DNA of 64,000 nt from NCBI GenBank assembly GCA_034620365.1, contig JAQGEQ010000161.1:558001-622000 (forward strand), written 5' to 3'. The notes under the pieces were generated by a model that saw only the letters and a program-made list of their open reading frames with translations, had not been told where the DNA came from and did no database searches. The stretch is from Pegea sp. RAD2-039. Its lineage: Eukaryota; Chordata; Thaliacea; Salpida; Salpidae. Both the position numbers and the translations under genes were made by a program. Below are positions 18,523-31,384 of the stretch, piece after piece (positions within the stretch are counted from its first letter, which is position 1; each line of letters opens with the position of its first letter).

Positions 18523-21500
18523 ATATTCTCATCTATTTTATCTTTAGATGTCTTTTGTTTATCTAATTTCTATCTTAAAAAATAAAATTAGATCCCTCTT
18601 ATGATGAGTGGTTGTTTTATTGATATTATGTGAGATTGAATTTCTAAAAAATCAAGATTTAGTATTTTAAAGTTTTTATGATCTTGTTAAAAATGTTTTA
18701 ATGATTAAAATGTAGTTTTGGAGGGTCATATTTTGTGAATGAAAGTTAAGAAGAATACTGATTGTATAATTAATTAGGTCACGTGACTTTCGTGTTGGAG
18801 TAGGCAGTTTTTACGGGTTTAGCGGTCTTACAACAAAACTTTAAATACTGCGAAAAGCATATTACAAAATATTGTCATATTAATGCTTGATAGAAATGTT
18901 GATGGATAGATTTAGGTGATTTACGTTCAAAGGTTACGAGAGAATAACATCACTTCTACAAATCAATAAAGCGAAACTACAAGTAGTTCCAAAGTATTTA
19001 TCAATTTACAAACTATTCAAAAAAGTATGATTCACTGAAAAAATATTGTTGAATACAACAAAACTTTTAAAGTTGTTTTAATTATTGTTCAAAAATTTTA
19101 TTTTTGTTCATCTATTTTTGTAATTGCATTAATTTATTAACAATTAAAAAGAAAAATATTTTTTTCGGTCAACTTATTTTTTCTTTGACTGTAACAGACA
19201 GTCATCATTCGAAAAAGGAAGAAAGCAACTCAACCAAGTCGAGCTTATATTCGAGTAGTATTTCAACACTAATTTAAAAGTAGTTTAGCCTATTCAAAGT
19301 TTATTTGTTCAGTTTTTATTATATAATAAGCTTCATTTATTATTTGTCAAAATGTAGAACTAAAAAAGCTCTATTATTTCATAATAAGCAGAAACTGTAT
19401 CTGAAAAATATTTTTGCTTAAGGTTTTTATAGGGTTATAATTTGAATTTGTATACTTTTAGAGGAAGTAAATGACTAATTTTTGATAGACATGTTCTTAT
19501 ATATCTAAAATTCAGCCAAGTACTCGAATAAGCACAGTTTTTTAAATCAGATATTTCTGTGTATTCATTAAAGATGAAAAAATTTTACAGAGTTTATAAT
19601 ATCTCTCTTTTTAATGTAATTTTAAAGAAACGACAAATAAAATAATTTTATTAAGCATGTATTAGTAAACTCTTTTACGAAAATCACTAAACCTTAGTCA
19701 TTATTAAAAGCAACTCCTAGTTATTAAAACTTTTTAATCTGTTGTGAATAATTGTAAAGGTCAAAGTTTTCAAGGTGACAATCTAGTTTTAAAGATGTTA
19801 CTTCTTTACAGTGTAATAAATTAAGTCACTTAAAAGCATATTAGTAATTAGTTATTACAAAATTTTACAGATTTTATCAAAAGATAATTTTCCATTCTGA
19901 ATGTACAAATGACTGTCAGACTAAGAGAAATTTTTTAGTTTACTTATATATCTTTAGCCAACTCAAATTTTCGTAAAAACAATTTTATATAGTAAACACT
20001 TAGTATGGGTTAGCTTGTTTTGTTTTTAGTTTTTACTAAGACCTTTCACTAGATTAAATGAAAAATTAATTTTATATGTAATAAAAAATTCATCATTCAA
20101 CAATATTTTAAAGAGTGCGATTTAATCTTACTACTTTAATTGAACATATAGCTCTTATAGTGGACTTTAAGTCTTATCATACATTATGTCTAAAAACTTT
20201 TAAGGGTTTGTACGACTCAAATTTAAATCAAATTCTGTAAGTTAAAAAATTAAACTGATAGGAAATTAAAATTCTTTTTACATGGCAAATAGGTTTTGTG
20301 AAAGTAATTAATTATTAACTACTGATAAAAAGAGGCAAGCATTGTTTAAAAGATTTATTTGCATTTGTAAGGTAGAATCTTTTTTCTAAATGATTAACTC
20401 TGAGTATTAAAATCATAAAGAAGTTACTACGTCTTAATAAAACATTTCAATCTTATATCTTTATGATTTTATTTATTCAAATTTAAGAGTTTTTTTTTTT
20501 AATTTTATAGTTTTAAAATTAGTGAAAATAACTGCATGTGTTTATAATTTATTTGTTTACGATTGAATTTTACTATTTAATAATAAACTAATTATATATT
20601 AATAGAAAGCAAAGGCTGTTGTAAAATTTGTCTGTTATTTGTATTGTAACTCAAGAAAAGCTGTAAAAAGTAAGTATTGTAAAGTTTTCTCCATAATAAA
20701 TACAAAAAGAAATATTAGCCTGTATTATTAGTATATGTACTAAGATGTCGACTAGATGTTAACTAGTTTAAACTACTTTTTAATTAACTTTTTAAAAGCA
20801 TATCTTCATGTTCTTCTTCTAAATTTTAAAACATTGTAATATCGTCTGATATATTATTTAATATTTTTTATTTGAGTTTAAAATAATGAATCTTAAAACT
20901 TTTTATCCTGATGAATAAGCCATTAAAAGACTTAATTTCTTATATTTTTCAATTGTATTGTTAATTCTACACAATTAATAGCAACTTTGCCAACTGAAAG
21001 ATAAGTTGTTGTATCTGTTTTTAATTGGTGTAAACAGAAGGTGGGATATACTGAAGAGAAAAAAGGAAAAAAGCTTCTAAACTATTAGATAATTGCAAGC
21101 TTTTGCTTAAATTTTCTTTTGTTTATCTATTTTAATTAATTTAAATTGTTTTTAATGAGGAGCTTTTAAAATTTGTTCTATAGTAATTTTGTTTATACAA
21201 ATACTTTTAATTACAATTATAAAAAACAGTTACAGGATATATTGAAATAGATGTTCAATTTTGTTTTTTGTAAATTTTTTTTTGTAAATTCTATTTGCTA
21301 GATGTAAATAAGGAATTAGAAATAGATTAAAAGTTCAAATTTATTATATATTGAAAAGATTCCAAAAATAATTATTTTTTTATAAATTGACGTTTTTTCA
21401 ATATTTAGTTTTATAAAAGCAAAATAAATTTTTCTTTTCAGATTATTTCATAATTGTTTAAAACTGATTAAATTAAAAAGAAAATTATTTTGTTTTTAAG

Positions 21501-22350
21501 TAAGCATATTTAGTAAATTTAATTTTCTTAAAATGGTATATATCAAATTTTTATCATGATTTTTTAAATTTTTTCAAGTTTTAGGATAGTTTTGAGCACT
21601 CTATAACTTTAGATAAATTTTTAAAAAATTAGTTACTTTAGATTAAGAATTCTATGAATATTAGAGAAGTATTAAATAATCAAAAGTTTTGATTATAGAT
21701 TCCCTTAATTGAAATAATTAGTTGATCCTTGCAAACTTTGTAGCCATAAGTAACTGATATATAAATTTTACTTAATATTTTTGTTGAACTTTGATTTGAA
21801 GTAAAAATTGAAAATGAAACTGGCAAGGTCTAGTCATCGACTTCTCAATCATGGGTTTTCATCAAAACAACTTTTTAATGGTAATTGCTGCATCAGTAAC
21901 AAAATAATCAAACTTCAGACATTATTTTAACCACAAAAATGTGATATAGAAAATAAACTAAAAAGACAGCTTATATTTGAAAACTGTTTCTTGTAGCAAA
22001 AGAGCAACTTATTAAAAAACTGATATTTTTGACTTTCTATTAGTGAGTCCTTTGATAAATTTGATTCTATTTCAATAAATGATTTTCAAATATTGTTTTA
22101 ACCATAAAAGTCTAAATATTTGAATATTTTGCTGCTTATCAAACTTTCTCTAAATTACACTTTATTATGTAGATTTAGTCTCATTTTTAGATTTATTGGT
22201 GACAGTTTTATATTTGTTATAGACTAAATCTTAATGCTTTTTCACTTATAATTTAAAGATTAAATTGCTGAAGCTTTTCTAATTCTTATATTCTAATAAT
22301 TTATTACTAATAATGATTTGTTTTAATCACTAAGCCATCTCTTTTCTTAT
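18523..22350. other. Long AT-rich intergenic gap
   Basis: 3.8 kb of very AT-rich DNA. I looked for exons with splice sites, tRNA-like folds and copies of the window's repeats and found none. Its end contains the acceptor-like CTTTTCTTATAG just before the alanine aminotransferase ATG. Confidence 0.5.
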
Positions 22351-22354
22351 AGCA

Positions 22355-24695
22355 ATGAAGACCTCATCACAAGCTGCTGACTCTTCTAAAGTGCTCACTT
22401 TAGATTCCATGAACCCAAATATCAAGAAAGTGGAATATGCAGTCAGAGGTCCCATCGTAGTTCGCGCCGGTGCTTTAAAGAAAGAATTACAATCTGTACG
22501 TGTTACTAAAGTCATCAACTATCACTCACAATATGTTTTTAGGGGGTAAAAAAACCATTTACAGAAGTTATTAGCGCAAACATTGGTGACGCTCATGCAA
22601 TGGGTCAGAAACCTCTAACATTTCTACGACAAGTAATTATATTTTATATTTCATTCAGATATTATTAAGTTTGATTAATCTTCTAACTTTTTTGAGCAAA
22701 TATCTTTTCAGGTTGTAGCTCTTTGTGTTTATCCAGAGCTTTTAAAGTCTTCAGACTTTCCAGAAGATGCCAAACAAAGAGCGACTCGTTTACTAGCCGG
22801 ATGTGGAGGTGGCTCTGTCGGTTTGTCTTCTTTTGTTTTTGTTTGTTGTCTTGAATATTACTTTTATATAAGCTTTATTCTATTCCAAGTTTATCTTTAG
22901 CTTTATATAAAATTTGTTTATAAAGCGATTAAAAATTTGCCATTTGTAAAAAAGAAATTAGCAAAAAAATATTTGGAAACACTAATTTAGTTGTTTAATT
23001 AACAGGTGCTTACTCAGCTAGCCAGGGAATCGAAGTTATTCGAAATGATGTACAAGCTTTTATAGAAGCAAGAGACGACGTGGCTTGCAATCCAAATGAT
23101 GTGTTCTTGTGCACAGGAGCTAGTGATGGTGTTGTTGTAAGTATCTGAGTTTTCAGTCAACATCGTCATCTGTGTCTTCTTCATTCAGGCGATGCTGAAG
23201 TTGTTAGTTTCAGGAGAAGGGTGTAATAGAACTGGTGTTATGGTTCCAATTCCTCAGTATCCTCTCTACTCAGCTACTGTATCTGAATTAGCAGCAAAAA
23301 TGGTTCCCTATTATCTAGATGAAGATCATAATTGGGGTTTGGATGAATCAGAGTTGGAGCGGGCGCTTGAAGAAGGGAAGAAGCATTGTAATCCTAGAGT
23401 TTTATGTATTATTAATCCTGGAAATCCAACTGGACAAGTTTTGAGTCGAGAAAATATTGAAAGTGTTTTGAAATTTGCTAAAAAACATAAATTGTTTGTA
23501 ATGGCTGATGAGGTTGGTTTGCTTTGCTGTGATTGGTCAATTTTTCATGTATCTTTTCAGGTTTATCAAGATAATGTATATGCTGAGGGATGCTCATTTC
23601 ATTCATTCAAGAAGGTTCTTCATCAATTAGGCGATGATTATCGGTAGAATCTCATCTAAAACCTTTTTTCTGTTAAAATTGGTTGTTTCCAGTGATTCTG
23701 TTGAACTTGCTTCTTTCCATTCAACTTCAAAAGGATTCTTAGGTGAATGTGGTATGAGAGGAGGTTATATGGAGGTTGTTAATCTGGATAACAACGTCAA
23801 AGAGCAACTCCGCAAACTTGTATCTTGTCGGTTATGTCCTCCAGTAACTGGTCAGGTAAATATTAATCATGACAAAACCTCTTGAATGATCATCAAGTCT
23901 TCTACATAGCAACCCGAGTAAAACTTACCTGATTACGATTTAAACTGCCATCAACTCTCAAATAATCTGAATAAGACTTAAAATCCTCTTTTGCATCTTT
24001 TAGATGAATTAACAACATCTCCAGCAGTCCTTAGAATTTCAAAGTTTTCAAAACTAACTGTAATTTTCTTTGAAAATGTTAGAATCTCTCGTATAAGATT
24101 CAGTTGATAAAAGCCCGATTGGTTGGTCTGTAAGCTTCCTAAAAACATAATTTGTTTCTTGACTTTTGATTGGTTAAAGCCGATGTTAATTTTCTTGAAA
24201 TTATTTGTCGCAGATAACAGTCGATGTACTTATGAACCCTCCAAAACCTGGAGAACCTTCATTTGAGCTATTTGAGAAAGAGCGCAAGCAAATATTAGGA
24301 GATTTGGCCGAAAAAGCTCAGCTGACTGCAGATATGTTTAATTCAATCCCAGGTATTCACTGTAACACGGTGCAGGGGGCCATGTACTCATTTCCAAGGA
24401 TCGATATTCCGCTAAAAGCTGTCGAAGAAGCTAAAGTAAGCGATTGGCCACCTAGTGGTGAGTTATCAATCTTCTGTTATCATCTTAGAAACTTGGAATG
24501 ACCCCAGATAGCTTTTATGCCACTCAATGTCTTGAAGAAACCGGTATTTGTGTAGTACCAGGCAGTGGCTTTGGACAACGACCTGGCACTTATCATTTTA
24601 GGATGACAATTTTACCACCCACTGAGAAAATGAAGTCGCTTTTTCCTCTTTTTCGAGATTTTCATTTAAAATTTACTGAAAAATATTCAGATTAA
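22355..24695 (+). CDS. GPT: Alanine aminotransferase
   Basis: Nine exons (22355-22495, 22543-22632, 22712-22820, 23006-23136, 23189-23512, 23561-23643, 23693-23855, 24214-24435, 24489-24695) give about 489 residues; human GPT has 496. The PLP enzyme interconverts alanine plus 2-oxoglutarate and pyruvate plus glutamate. Family landmarks are [20 protein letters not shown] at the N terminus, [34 protein letters not shown] and [18 protein letters not shown], whose Lys binds PLP. The C terminus has [12 protein letters not shown] and [10 protein letters not shown]. The putative start lies two bases after an acceptor-like TTTTCTTATAG. An upstream coding exon, for example with a targeting peptide, cannot be excluded, but the N terminus is about as long as the cytosolic human form. 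Confidence 0.95.
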
Positions 24696-25118
24696 GTAGA
24701 AGCTCTTATGTCCTGATCTGTCTTAGTGTGTCTGTAGCAATTGTTTTGTTGTATAAATTAATTTCATTTTTAATAACAAATCACATTGGTCTTGTTTAAG
24801 CTTTATATATATCACAAGTTGTTTCTTTAAACTTTTCAAATTATCTCTTTAAGCTTTTTAATAAATTAATTGCTTCTTATAATAGTTAAATGTATTTAAT
24901 AGTTGCTCTAATAACGAACAAAGCTAAAAAGTTCTGATGATTTTGTTTCTATCATTTTCAAACCACTTATTTTAAAAATAATAAATAAATAATTAAACTC
25001 AAAAACCAAATATGTTTAACCTTTCAAGTTTAAACTGAACATCAAAAAATGAAAAACACATCAAAGTATTATTTAGTTTTGGTTTATTGTTAATTTAGGC
25101 CAGCAACTTGTCTTTGAT
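24696..25118. other. Convergent 3' intergenic region
   Basis: Short AT-rich region between the converging ends of the aminotransferase gene and the minus-strand coiled-coil gene. Probably two 3'UTRs; nothing else is seen. Confidence 0.5.
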
Positions 25119-26055
25119 TTAAATACAAGGTTGTTTTTCTAACATTGTAACAAAGTTCACATGTTCCTGTCTATGTGCTTCAATTAATTTCTGCATAAGT
25201 GTCTGCAAACCTTTGATTTTATCCATACAGGAATCTACATGACTACCTGTCTCTCCTTGTCCAATATTCTATAAAAAATAAACAATAAATTCACCAAAAC
25301 ACAAAGTTTTATTTAAAATATTTACTTGAGATATTGTATGTCTTAAATTTCCGAAAGTTTTTACACAGTCTCGAAGTTTTTCTTCGAGAGCATCCCTTTC
25401 ACATTGTAAGATTTTTACGTTCCTGTCTAGCCCCCACATTCGCGCTTGCATCGATTCTTTCTCCGCCCTTTCTGCGCTACTCTCCACTAAAAATTAATTT
25501 GGTTTTATAGCAACAAACTCTTATAACCTCAAGTTTGACAATTAAAAGTTATAAGAAGAAAAACTTTTACGAAACCTTTGACTTTTTCTAAGGCGGCTCT
25601 TGCTTCTTGTAGCATCGCTTTATTTTCTAGCTTCTCTTCTAAGGCCGCCCACAGTTGGTTAAGAAGCATTTTTTCTTTATCTATCCATTCTTCTTTTTGT
25701 CGAAGAAGGCATAAAATTGTGCTTCGTCTATAAAATTATCGAACAAATTATTTTATTTAAAAGTTCAGCATTCAAAAACAATTCCACAACAAATGAACTT
25801 TAACCTGATGTAAACACCAATCAGAAATGAAAGAAAAGAAGCAGCTAGAAGTAGGAGGACCTGGAATGAGCAAGATCCCGGGTTTAGAAAAGTCTTCATG
25901 ATATCACCAAAGGCACCAAAGTAGTAATTGCGATCATGACTACCCGGGTTTATACCTAGAAAAGGAATCACAAATTCGCAAGTTCTTTCTAAAATCTCTT
26001 TCACTATTTGACTATCAGAAAATTCTGCTGCTTTAGCTTGGCAATAACGTGGCAT
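25119..26055 (-). CDS. Small single-pass membrane protein with coiled coil, about 237 aa, family not recognised
   Basis: Four exons on the minus strand (25805-26055, 25576-25727, 25326-25486, 25119-25268) join in frame. Residues 1-55 are soluble (MPRYCQAKAAEFSD at the start). A hydrophobic segment, VLLLLAASFLSFLIGVYI, spans about residues 64-81. The remaining ~150 residues are charged, heptad-like helix (for example LEEKLENKAMLQEARAALEK), consistent with a cytosolic coiled coil anchored by one membrane helix. I do not recognise the family. An acceptor-like CGCTTGTAG lies 23 bases before the ATG. Confidence 0.78.
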
Positions 26056-26327
26056 ATTGCTTTATTAAATTTTTAAGTCTACAAGCGAACTTTTACTTTG
26101 AAGTCTGCTTAAATATAAATTACAACAACTTGTTAACTTTTCTCAGTGACGTAACAATTACATTGTGAGGTAGTCATTCTCTTATAAGATTCGTTATTAA
26201 GATGCATAAAATAGAAATTATTCAATATTAAAAATAAATAAATTTTTCAAAAAAGTATCTGGAATTAAAATTTTATTTTCGAAGAAATACTATTTTCAAT
26301 TTCTGGTTAATTTACATAATCTTTTTT

Positions 26328-26674
26328 GGCCTGTTTCGGCCGAGAACGGCCGTTTTTTAAGTCACGTCTTAAGTCATAAATTATAGCGATCCAGTTGTTG
26401 CCCATGTAGCAGAAGTCCAACCTCCACGCCAACGAGGTTATGCAGAAGGAACTGATGCAGCTACGCCCAGCTGGCGTTGCAGAAGCTACCAGAATTAAGT
26501 ACAGTGACAAACTGCCTACTGGGCTCCAACTCCAGCTTTAAATTCGGAGTTTTGCGTCTTTTAGAAGTTTTGTCATCTACTTCGATTTTTTATGGACTTT
26601 TCCTTGTCCCAAGTATGTGTCCACCTGGGCCAGAACCTTCTGCTTGGTTATGGTATCCGCTACAGCACAGACGC
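26328..26674 (-). repeat. SINE copy 3
   Basis: Contains the shared body blocks (CAGCTGGCGTTGCAGAAGC, TTTAAATTCGGAGTTTTG). Unlike copies 1 and 2 it continues into a degraded tRNA-like head near 26620-26674; read on the minus strand this has CTGTAGCGGATACCA. The 3' end keeps the CpG-containing palindrome TCGGCCGA and is followed, on the minus strand, by an A-run. Confidence 0.8.
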
Positions 26675-27242
26675 TTAAAAATGTCATATTGATGGCACCG
26701 AGTACTAAATTAGATAAGTTCACAAAAAATCGTTGATAGTTTTTCATCTACACCAATTTTAGTTTTTCACTCTAATTGTAATTCGAGCCACACCAACTAA
26801 CTTATCAAAGTTCTTATAACACAATTTAATCGTTTTAATGATATTAATTCTAACTTTTAACTACCTGTCTAATTAGTCAGATTTATTTGCAAAGAATATT
26901 TTACAAACAGCTGCAACTGGGCAGAAAGCTCCTTTAATATTTATTGCTCTTTTATTGTCATCAAGATGTTTTATTTACACAATATCAACTTATACAACAA
27001 AAATTCTGATTCTTTTTAATATTGGATTTTTTGAGACTATACTAAAATATAAAAAAAATAAATTTATTCTAAATTGTTTTGTAACAGAACGTAGGAGATA
27101 TAAGGAAGAAAAAGAAGTTTAAACCAAAATTGTGAAGATGAAACACTCAATGTGGTTGGAGAAAAAGTTTTTAACGAACTAAAAAAGATATATTTTGAAA
27201 AAAGTTCAAAATTATTACTCCATTAATAGGGAATAGAAAAAG
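26675..27242. other. Intergenic stretch
   Basis: AT-rich sequence between SINE copy 3 and the 3' end of the next minus-strand gene. No feature is supported. Confidence 0.5.
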
Positions 27243-28697
27243 TTAAAGAAAACGGCGTTTGCATTTTATTCTATTTTTTAGAACTATTATAAGATTTTCA
27301 CAGTTTTCTAAATTCATCGAGTTGATAGCTTCATCGGTAAACTCTTCATTTAATCGTTTACAGATTGGGCATTGAGCAAGTGTTAAAGGACACAGATTAT
27401 TTCTATGAAGAGTTTTGATTAACTGATCAAGAGCTAAACAAATCAACCGAAATCGACTGTAAACTCCTCGGCTTGAATTGATGGAGTCTAAAACAGATTT
27501 ATTTGAAGTTGAAACATCATTTGCGATGTTTGATCACTCACCATTTTCAAAGAACAAGATTTTTTCGTAGACTTCAAATTGATCCTTTATTAATCTTAAT
27601 GTTTCTTTATCTAGTCTTCCAAATGTCTCTTTCACATTTTCTTGTGTTTTAGCAGCTACAAGTTTAAATGTTTTTATTACAAATATAAATTATCAACTTA
27701 TCATTATCAAGAACTAGAAAATTGTTTTATTTTAAGATGAACAAAAGACTTGATTAAACCTACAATAGCAATATCGTTTTGGTGGGGGCGAAGGACTACT
27801 GGTTTGAGTTTCCCTGAAGTAAAAATACAATTTAGCAAACTTAAAGTCTTTGAAGTAGGAGACTTACGAAGACTTTTCTGGGAATTGATTAAATCTCTGT
27901 TTATTTCCATTCGTTTTTACTTCATTTTTTTTAATAGCTTTGAAAAAATTATCAACTTTCTCAAGCATCTATTAAAACAAAAAGTTTAAATAAATTAATT
28001 GACTTTTATACAAAGTAACAATTAAGCTTGATTGCATATAGATAAAATTTATTTGAAATGAAATATTTAGTCACCTTATCAGTCGATTCAGTCATCTCAA
28101 CGTATGAGGAAATATTCCTAGCAGTAGGTCTTATTAATTCGCTTTTACAGAATCCTGAAGGTAAACTATTCTGTAAATTTAGAATATTATTTATTTATTC
28201 AATCTGTGGCAAATTCAACAGCTCTTATAGCAAACAAAAAGCAAATTATAAATAAAGAGGTAATTGGAAGATGTTAGGGAAAATATCTTATACAAGTTTT
28301 AATATAAATTGTTGGAAGTATTCTGATATTAAATAGTCTTATAAATTATACTCTATGTATTATATCAAGCTTGTGTACCTTATTCAGTAAAGCTATTTTT
28401 TATACTATATATAATATTAAGAAAAATAAAAATATTTAAAATAGGCGAAAAGAGACATACAGCAAAAAAGGTTTAGGAAAATATTAAGAAATGTCAAAAT
28501 ACTTTAATGTAATCAGCAAACAAAATCATATCACTTTGATAGAGTATGGCATCAAATGGGTCATCTTGAAGCCCTTTCTATAAAACAGAATTCATTTAAA
28601 TTGAAACAAACGAAAGATAGACTCTTACCTTTTGTAAAAACTCTTTACAAAGCTTGTTAACAGCATTTAGAAATTCTGCATCAGATTTTTCTGTCAT
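27243..28697 (-). CDS. Unknown protein of about 249 aa, seven exons
   Basis: Exons 28629-28697, 28503-28577, 28075-28170, 27868-27968, 27764-27813, 27542-27655 and 27243-27487 keep frame across six GT-AG introns. That consistency is strong evidence for a real gene. The N-terminal half is alpha-helical and acidic (DDPFDAILYQSDMILFADYI). The middle is low in complexity (SSPSPPPKRY). The C-terminal third is helical with a Cys cluster (CPLTLAQCPICKRL) that might bind a metal but lacks a full zinc-finger pattern. I recognise no family. It lies 280 bases downstream of PSMB3 on the same strand, a spacing that would fit a shared transcript. Confidence 0.75.
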
Positions 28698-28977
28698 TTT
28701 TTTTATGTAAGATCTATTTATCAAATAAGTTTTTACTTTTATGGAATTGTTAATATAAAAGAAACTTTAAACTCTAAGATATAAACTATCAGAAAAAACC
28801 AAGGAAACTTATAACCTTTTATCAATAAATTATTAAAGTAGATTCAAAGTGTTATTATTTACAGATATCTATTCTATTACAAGCTGCTAAAAAATGATAA
28901 ATCAAAAAGTTTGAAGAGTCAAACAATTGAATTTTACTAAAATATTCTAACAAAACAGCTTTTTACAGAAAACATTT

Positions 28978-29595
28978 TCAGTCCATTCTTGCTTTCAATT
29001 TTCTTGTAGTGACTTTGTCAAACTCAATAACATGAACAACTGCTCCCCAACCAGAACCTGCATCTCTATCTACAGCATTTAATAAAGACTGTGAACAACA
29101 TTCAAATAGCTCATCAGGATTCATATCAGGTTTCCATAATGCTTCACACATACCATAAAGCTGAGTTGAACATGTTCCTGTAACTACAAAGTCTTCAGGC
29201 TCCATAGGACAACCAATCAAATCACAAGAAGCAATGAAAGGTTCTCTAGTTTTTGGATCCAGGCCAGCAACTACAGGCTCAACAAAGTATGGTCCAAAAC
29301 GTTTTTCATAAAGTAAATTTGATAAAACGCTCAAGAAAGTCTTAGGAGAAATCTTCTTATTTTCTCTCAGCTCATATAATTTTATATGAAAATTCAAACG
29401 TTGAGAAACAGTTTGAACATCAGTAGTTAGACCAGCTAAACCAAGATACAAGTGATCATTCATTTGAAAGACCTTTTCAAAATCCATACCAACAGTTTGA
29501 CCTTGAATACCAAACCGTAAATCAGATCCAATAGCAATACAATTTTTACCTTTCATGGCAATTACAGCCCCACCATTATATGACAAAATTGACAT
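28978..29595 (-). CDS. PSMB3: 20S proteasome subunit beta-3
   Basis: One uninterrupted exon encodes 205 residues, the usual length of the family. The N terminus, [19 protein letters not shown], matches PSMB3, a non-catalytic beta subunit that keeps no cleaved propeptide and lacks the catalytic N-terminal Thr. Other family landmarks are [67 protein letters not shown] and [12 protein letters not shown]. Every other confident protein gene here has several introns, so the single exon stands out, but the frame is intact. On the minus strand, TATCTTATACAG ends 33 bases before the ATG. Confidence 0.96.
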   Translation of the reverse strand: MSILSYNGGAVIAMKGKNCIAIGSDLRFGIQGQTVGMDFEKVFQMNDHLYLGLAGLTTDVQTVSQRLNFHIKLYELRENKKISPKTFLSVLSNLLYEKRFGPYFVEPVVAGLDPKTREPFIASCDLIGCPMEPEDFVVTGTCSTQLYGMCEALWKPDMNPDELFECCSQSLLNAVDRDAGSGWGAVVHVIEFDKVTTRKLKARMD

Positions 29596-29629
29596 TATGA
29601 AAATATATAATCAAGATAAATTCAAATTC

Positions 29630-30768
29630 TGTATAAGATAAAAACTATTTAGAATAAACCAAATCAATTTTTAATACTCAAATTCATTGAACAAAACTAA
29701 TTTTAAAAGTATGATTTAAATATATTTTTTCTATTTATAATTTTCAACTTCTTGATTTACTTTGTATTTTTCATTCATAATTTAATTCACTAATATAGTA
29801 TTATATAATTATGCAGTGTTACTATTTTTTTACATTAATTATTTTAAGTTGTGATACTTAAGACTTTTTTATTATATTTCATATATTGTTCTGTGGTCAC
29901 TTTATAAGCTACAAAATTTGTCATCTGCAGCCATATGTTAAAAAAATAAATAATCATATAGAAATATTTTTATAAAGTTTATAGTTTGGAATAATCTTGC
30001 AAGTAGCTAAATAAAATTAAGAAAAATTACTTTAACTTTGAAATTAGTAACAATTTAAAGTATACAAGTTATTATATTAAAATTAAATATCTTATTTAAG
30101 TTTATATCCAGTAAATAAATAAGTAACTAAATCATTAAAATAATTAGAAAGCTTATTGTATATGTACAAAAAGTTAATAAAACATTAGAAAATTTGAAGA
30201 AATTATTAAGTAAAATATAAATGTAAAGAAAATTAATCTGAAAAAAAAACATTTTTAAAAAAAATTTAACTTTTGGAATATACAAAAAGTTTATTAAACT
30301 TAGGAAGTAAAATATCCAAATTTATTAAATACTAAATATTTGTTTAAATCAGAAAATAGGTGGTCAAGTTAAAATTATAATTGAATAAAAACAGAAAAAC
30401 AAAACTTGAAAAAATACAAGAAGAACAATTTTTATTTGTCGTACAAAATATTAGAAATACAAAGTTAAAAAAAAAATTTAACTCTATTTTCGTTTTAAAT
30501 AATCAGTGAAAAGAGTGACTATTAAATTTTGATATTTAAAATCTAAAATGGCTTGAAATAAGATTAGATAAGAGTATAAAGTTGAAAAATATTTAATTTT
30601 AAAATTTAAACTTCATAACAATTAAATTAAAAAATCTAATAAAGTAAGTTTGACATAAAACTTTGTAAATATGATTGAAGTAGAAAATTAACAATTTGCA
30701 GAAGTACCATTTTTCTATTAACAACTTGAATGCTTATCTAATTATTTTAAAGATTTTAATAAAAGTAT
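29630..30768. other. Very AT-rich intergenic stretch
   Basis: Apart from the retroposon tail listed at 29848-29952, this region is nearly all A and T with no coding frame. It separates PSMB3 from the SINE/LINE cluster. Confidence 0.5.
29848..29952 (+). repeat. Retroposon 3' tail (family C), copy 1
   Basis: Similar in order and spacing to 39181-39301: TGATACTTAAGAC, a stretch with TATAAG, TGTCATCTGCAGCCATATGTT, then an AATAAATAA tail. The match is diverged but colinear. Two copies ending in an ATAA-type tail suggest the 3' end of a second non-LTR element. No coding part is present. Confidence 0.5.
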
Positions 30769-31172
30769 GTCTCCGTAGCGGTTATCAAGCCCACTAAACA
30801 CTCGGAAGGTCCCGGTTTTGAAAGAACTTCAAATAGCCCAAGTGGGCATATATTGACGACAAGGAAAAGTTCATAAGAAACTAGCATAGAAGAAGCTTAA
30901 CAGTTTGGTTAATGACAGCACTTTTAGGAGATGCTAAACTTTAAATTTAAAACCGGAATTGGAGCCTCATAGTCAGTTTATCATTTTACTCAGTGCCATT
31001 TTGGCAGCTTTTTCGACGCCAGATGGATGCAGCTGCATCAGTCCGTTTGTTCCTTCTGCATAATCTTGTTGGCGTGGAGAGTAGAATCTTGCTGCACGGA
31101 CAACAATTTGATATTCGTAACTTCTGCCCTGGTACACGACATGATAATTCTCGGCCGAATCACGCTATTTCT
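30769..31172 (+). repeat. SINE copy 4, with tRNA-like head (most complete)
   Basis: On the plus strand it starts with a tRNA-related head: GTCTCCGTAGCGGTTATCA resembles the start and A box of tRNA-Val, and AAGGTCCCGGTTTTGAAA resembles the B box. The family body follows (from about 30850) as the reverse complement of the other three copies. It ends with the TCGGCCGA palindrome near 31152-31160. Length is about 400 bp. RNA polymerase III transcription is inferred from the boxes only. Confidence 0.78.
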
Positions 31173-31384
31173 TCTTTTTTCATGATACTACACTTTCTTT
31201 GCTTTCCTTACACAAAACTAAAGCTTATTGGTTTAATCAATTATCATAATAACTCTAACTTTTCTTTTTAGTGTAACTTTTCCTGCTTTAAATATCTTTA
31301 AAAAACGCCTAAAAACAAATAAAAGCACATGTATTATTACATAATATACATTATTGACAAACTAAAATAAATCAAAAGATGGTT

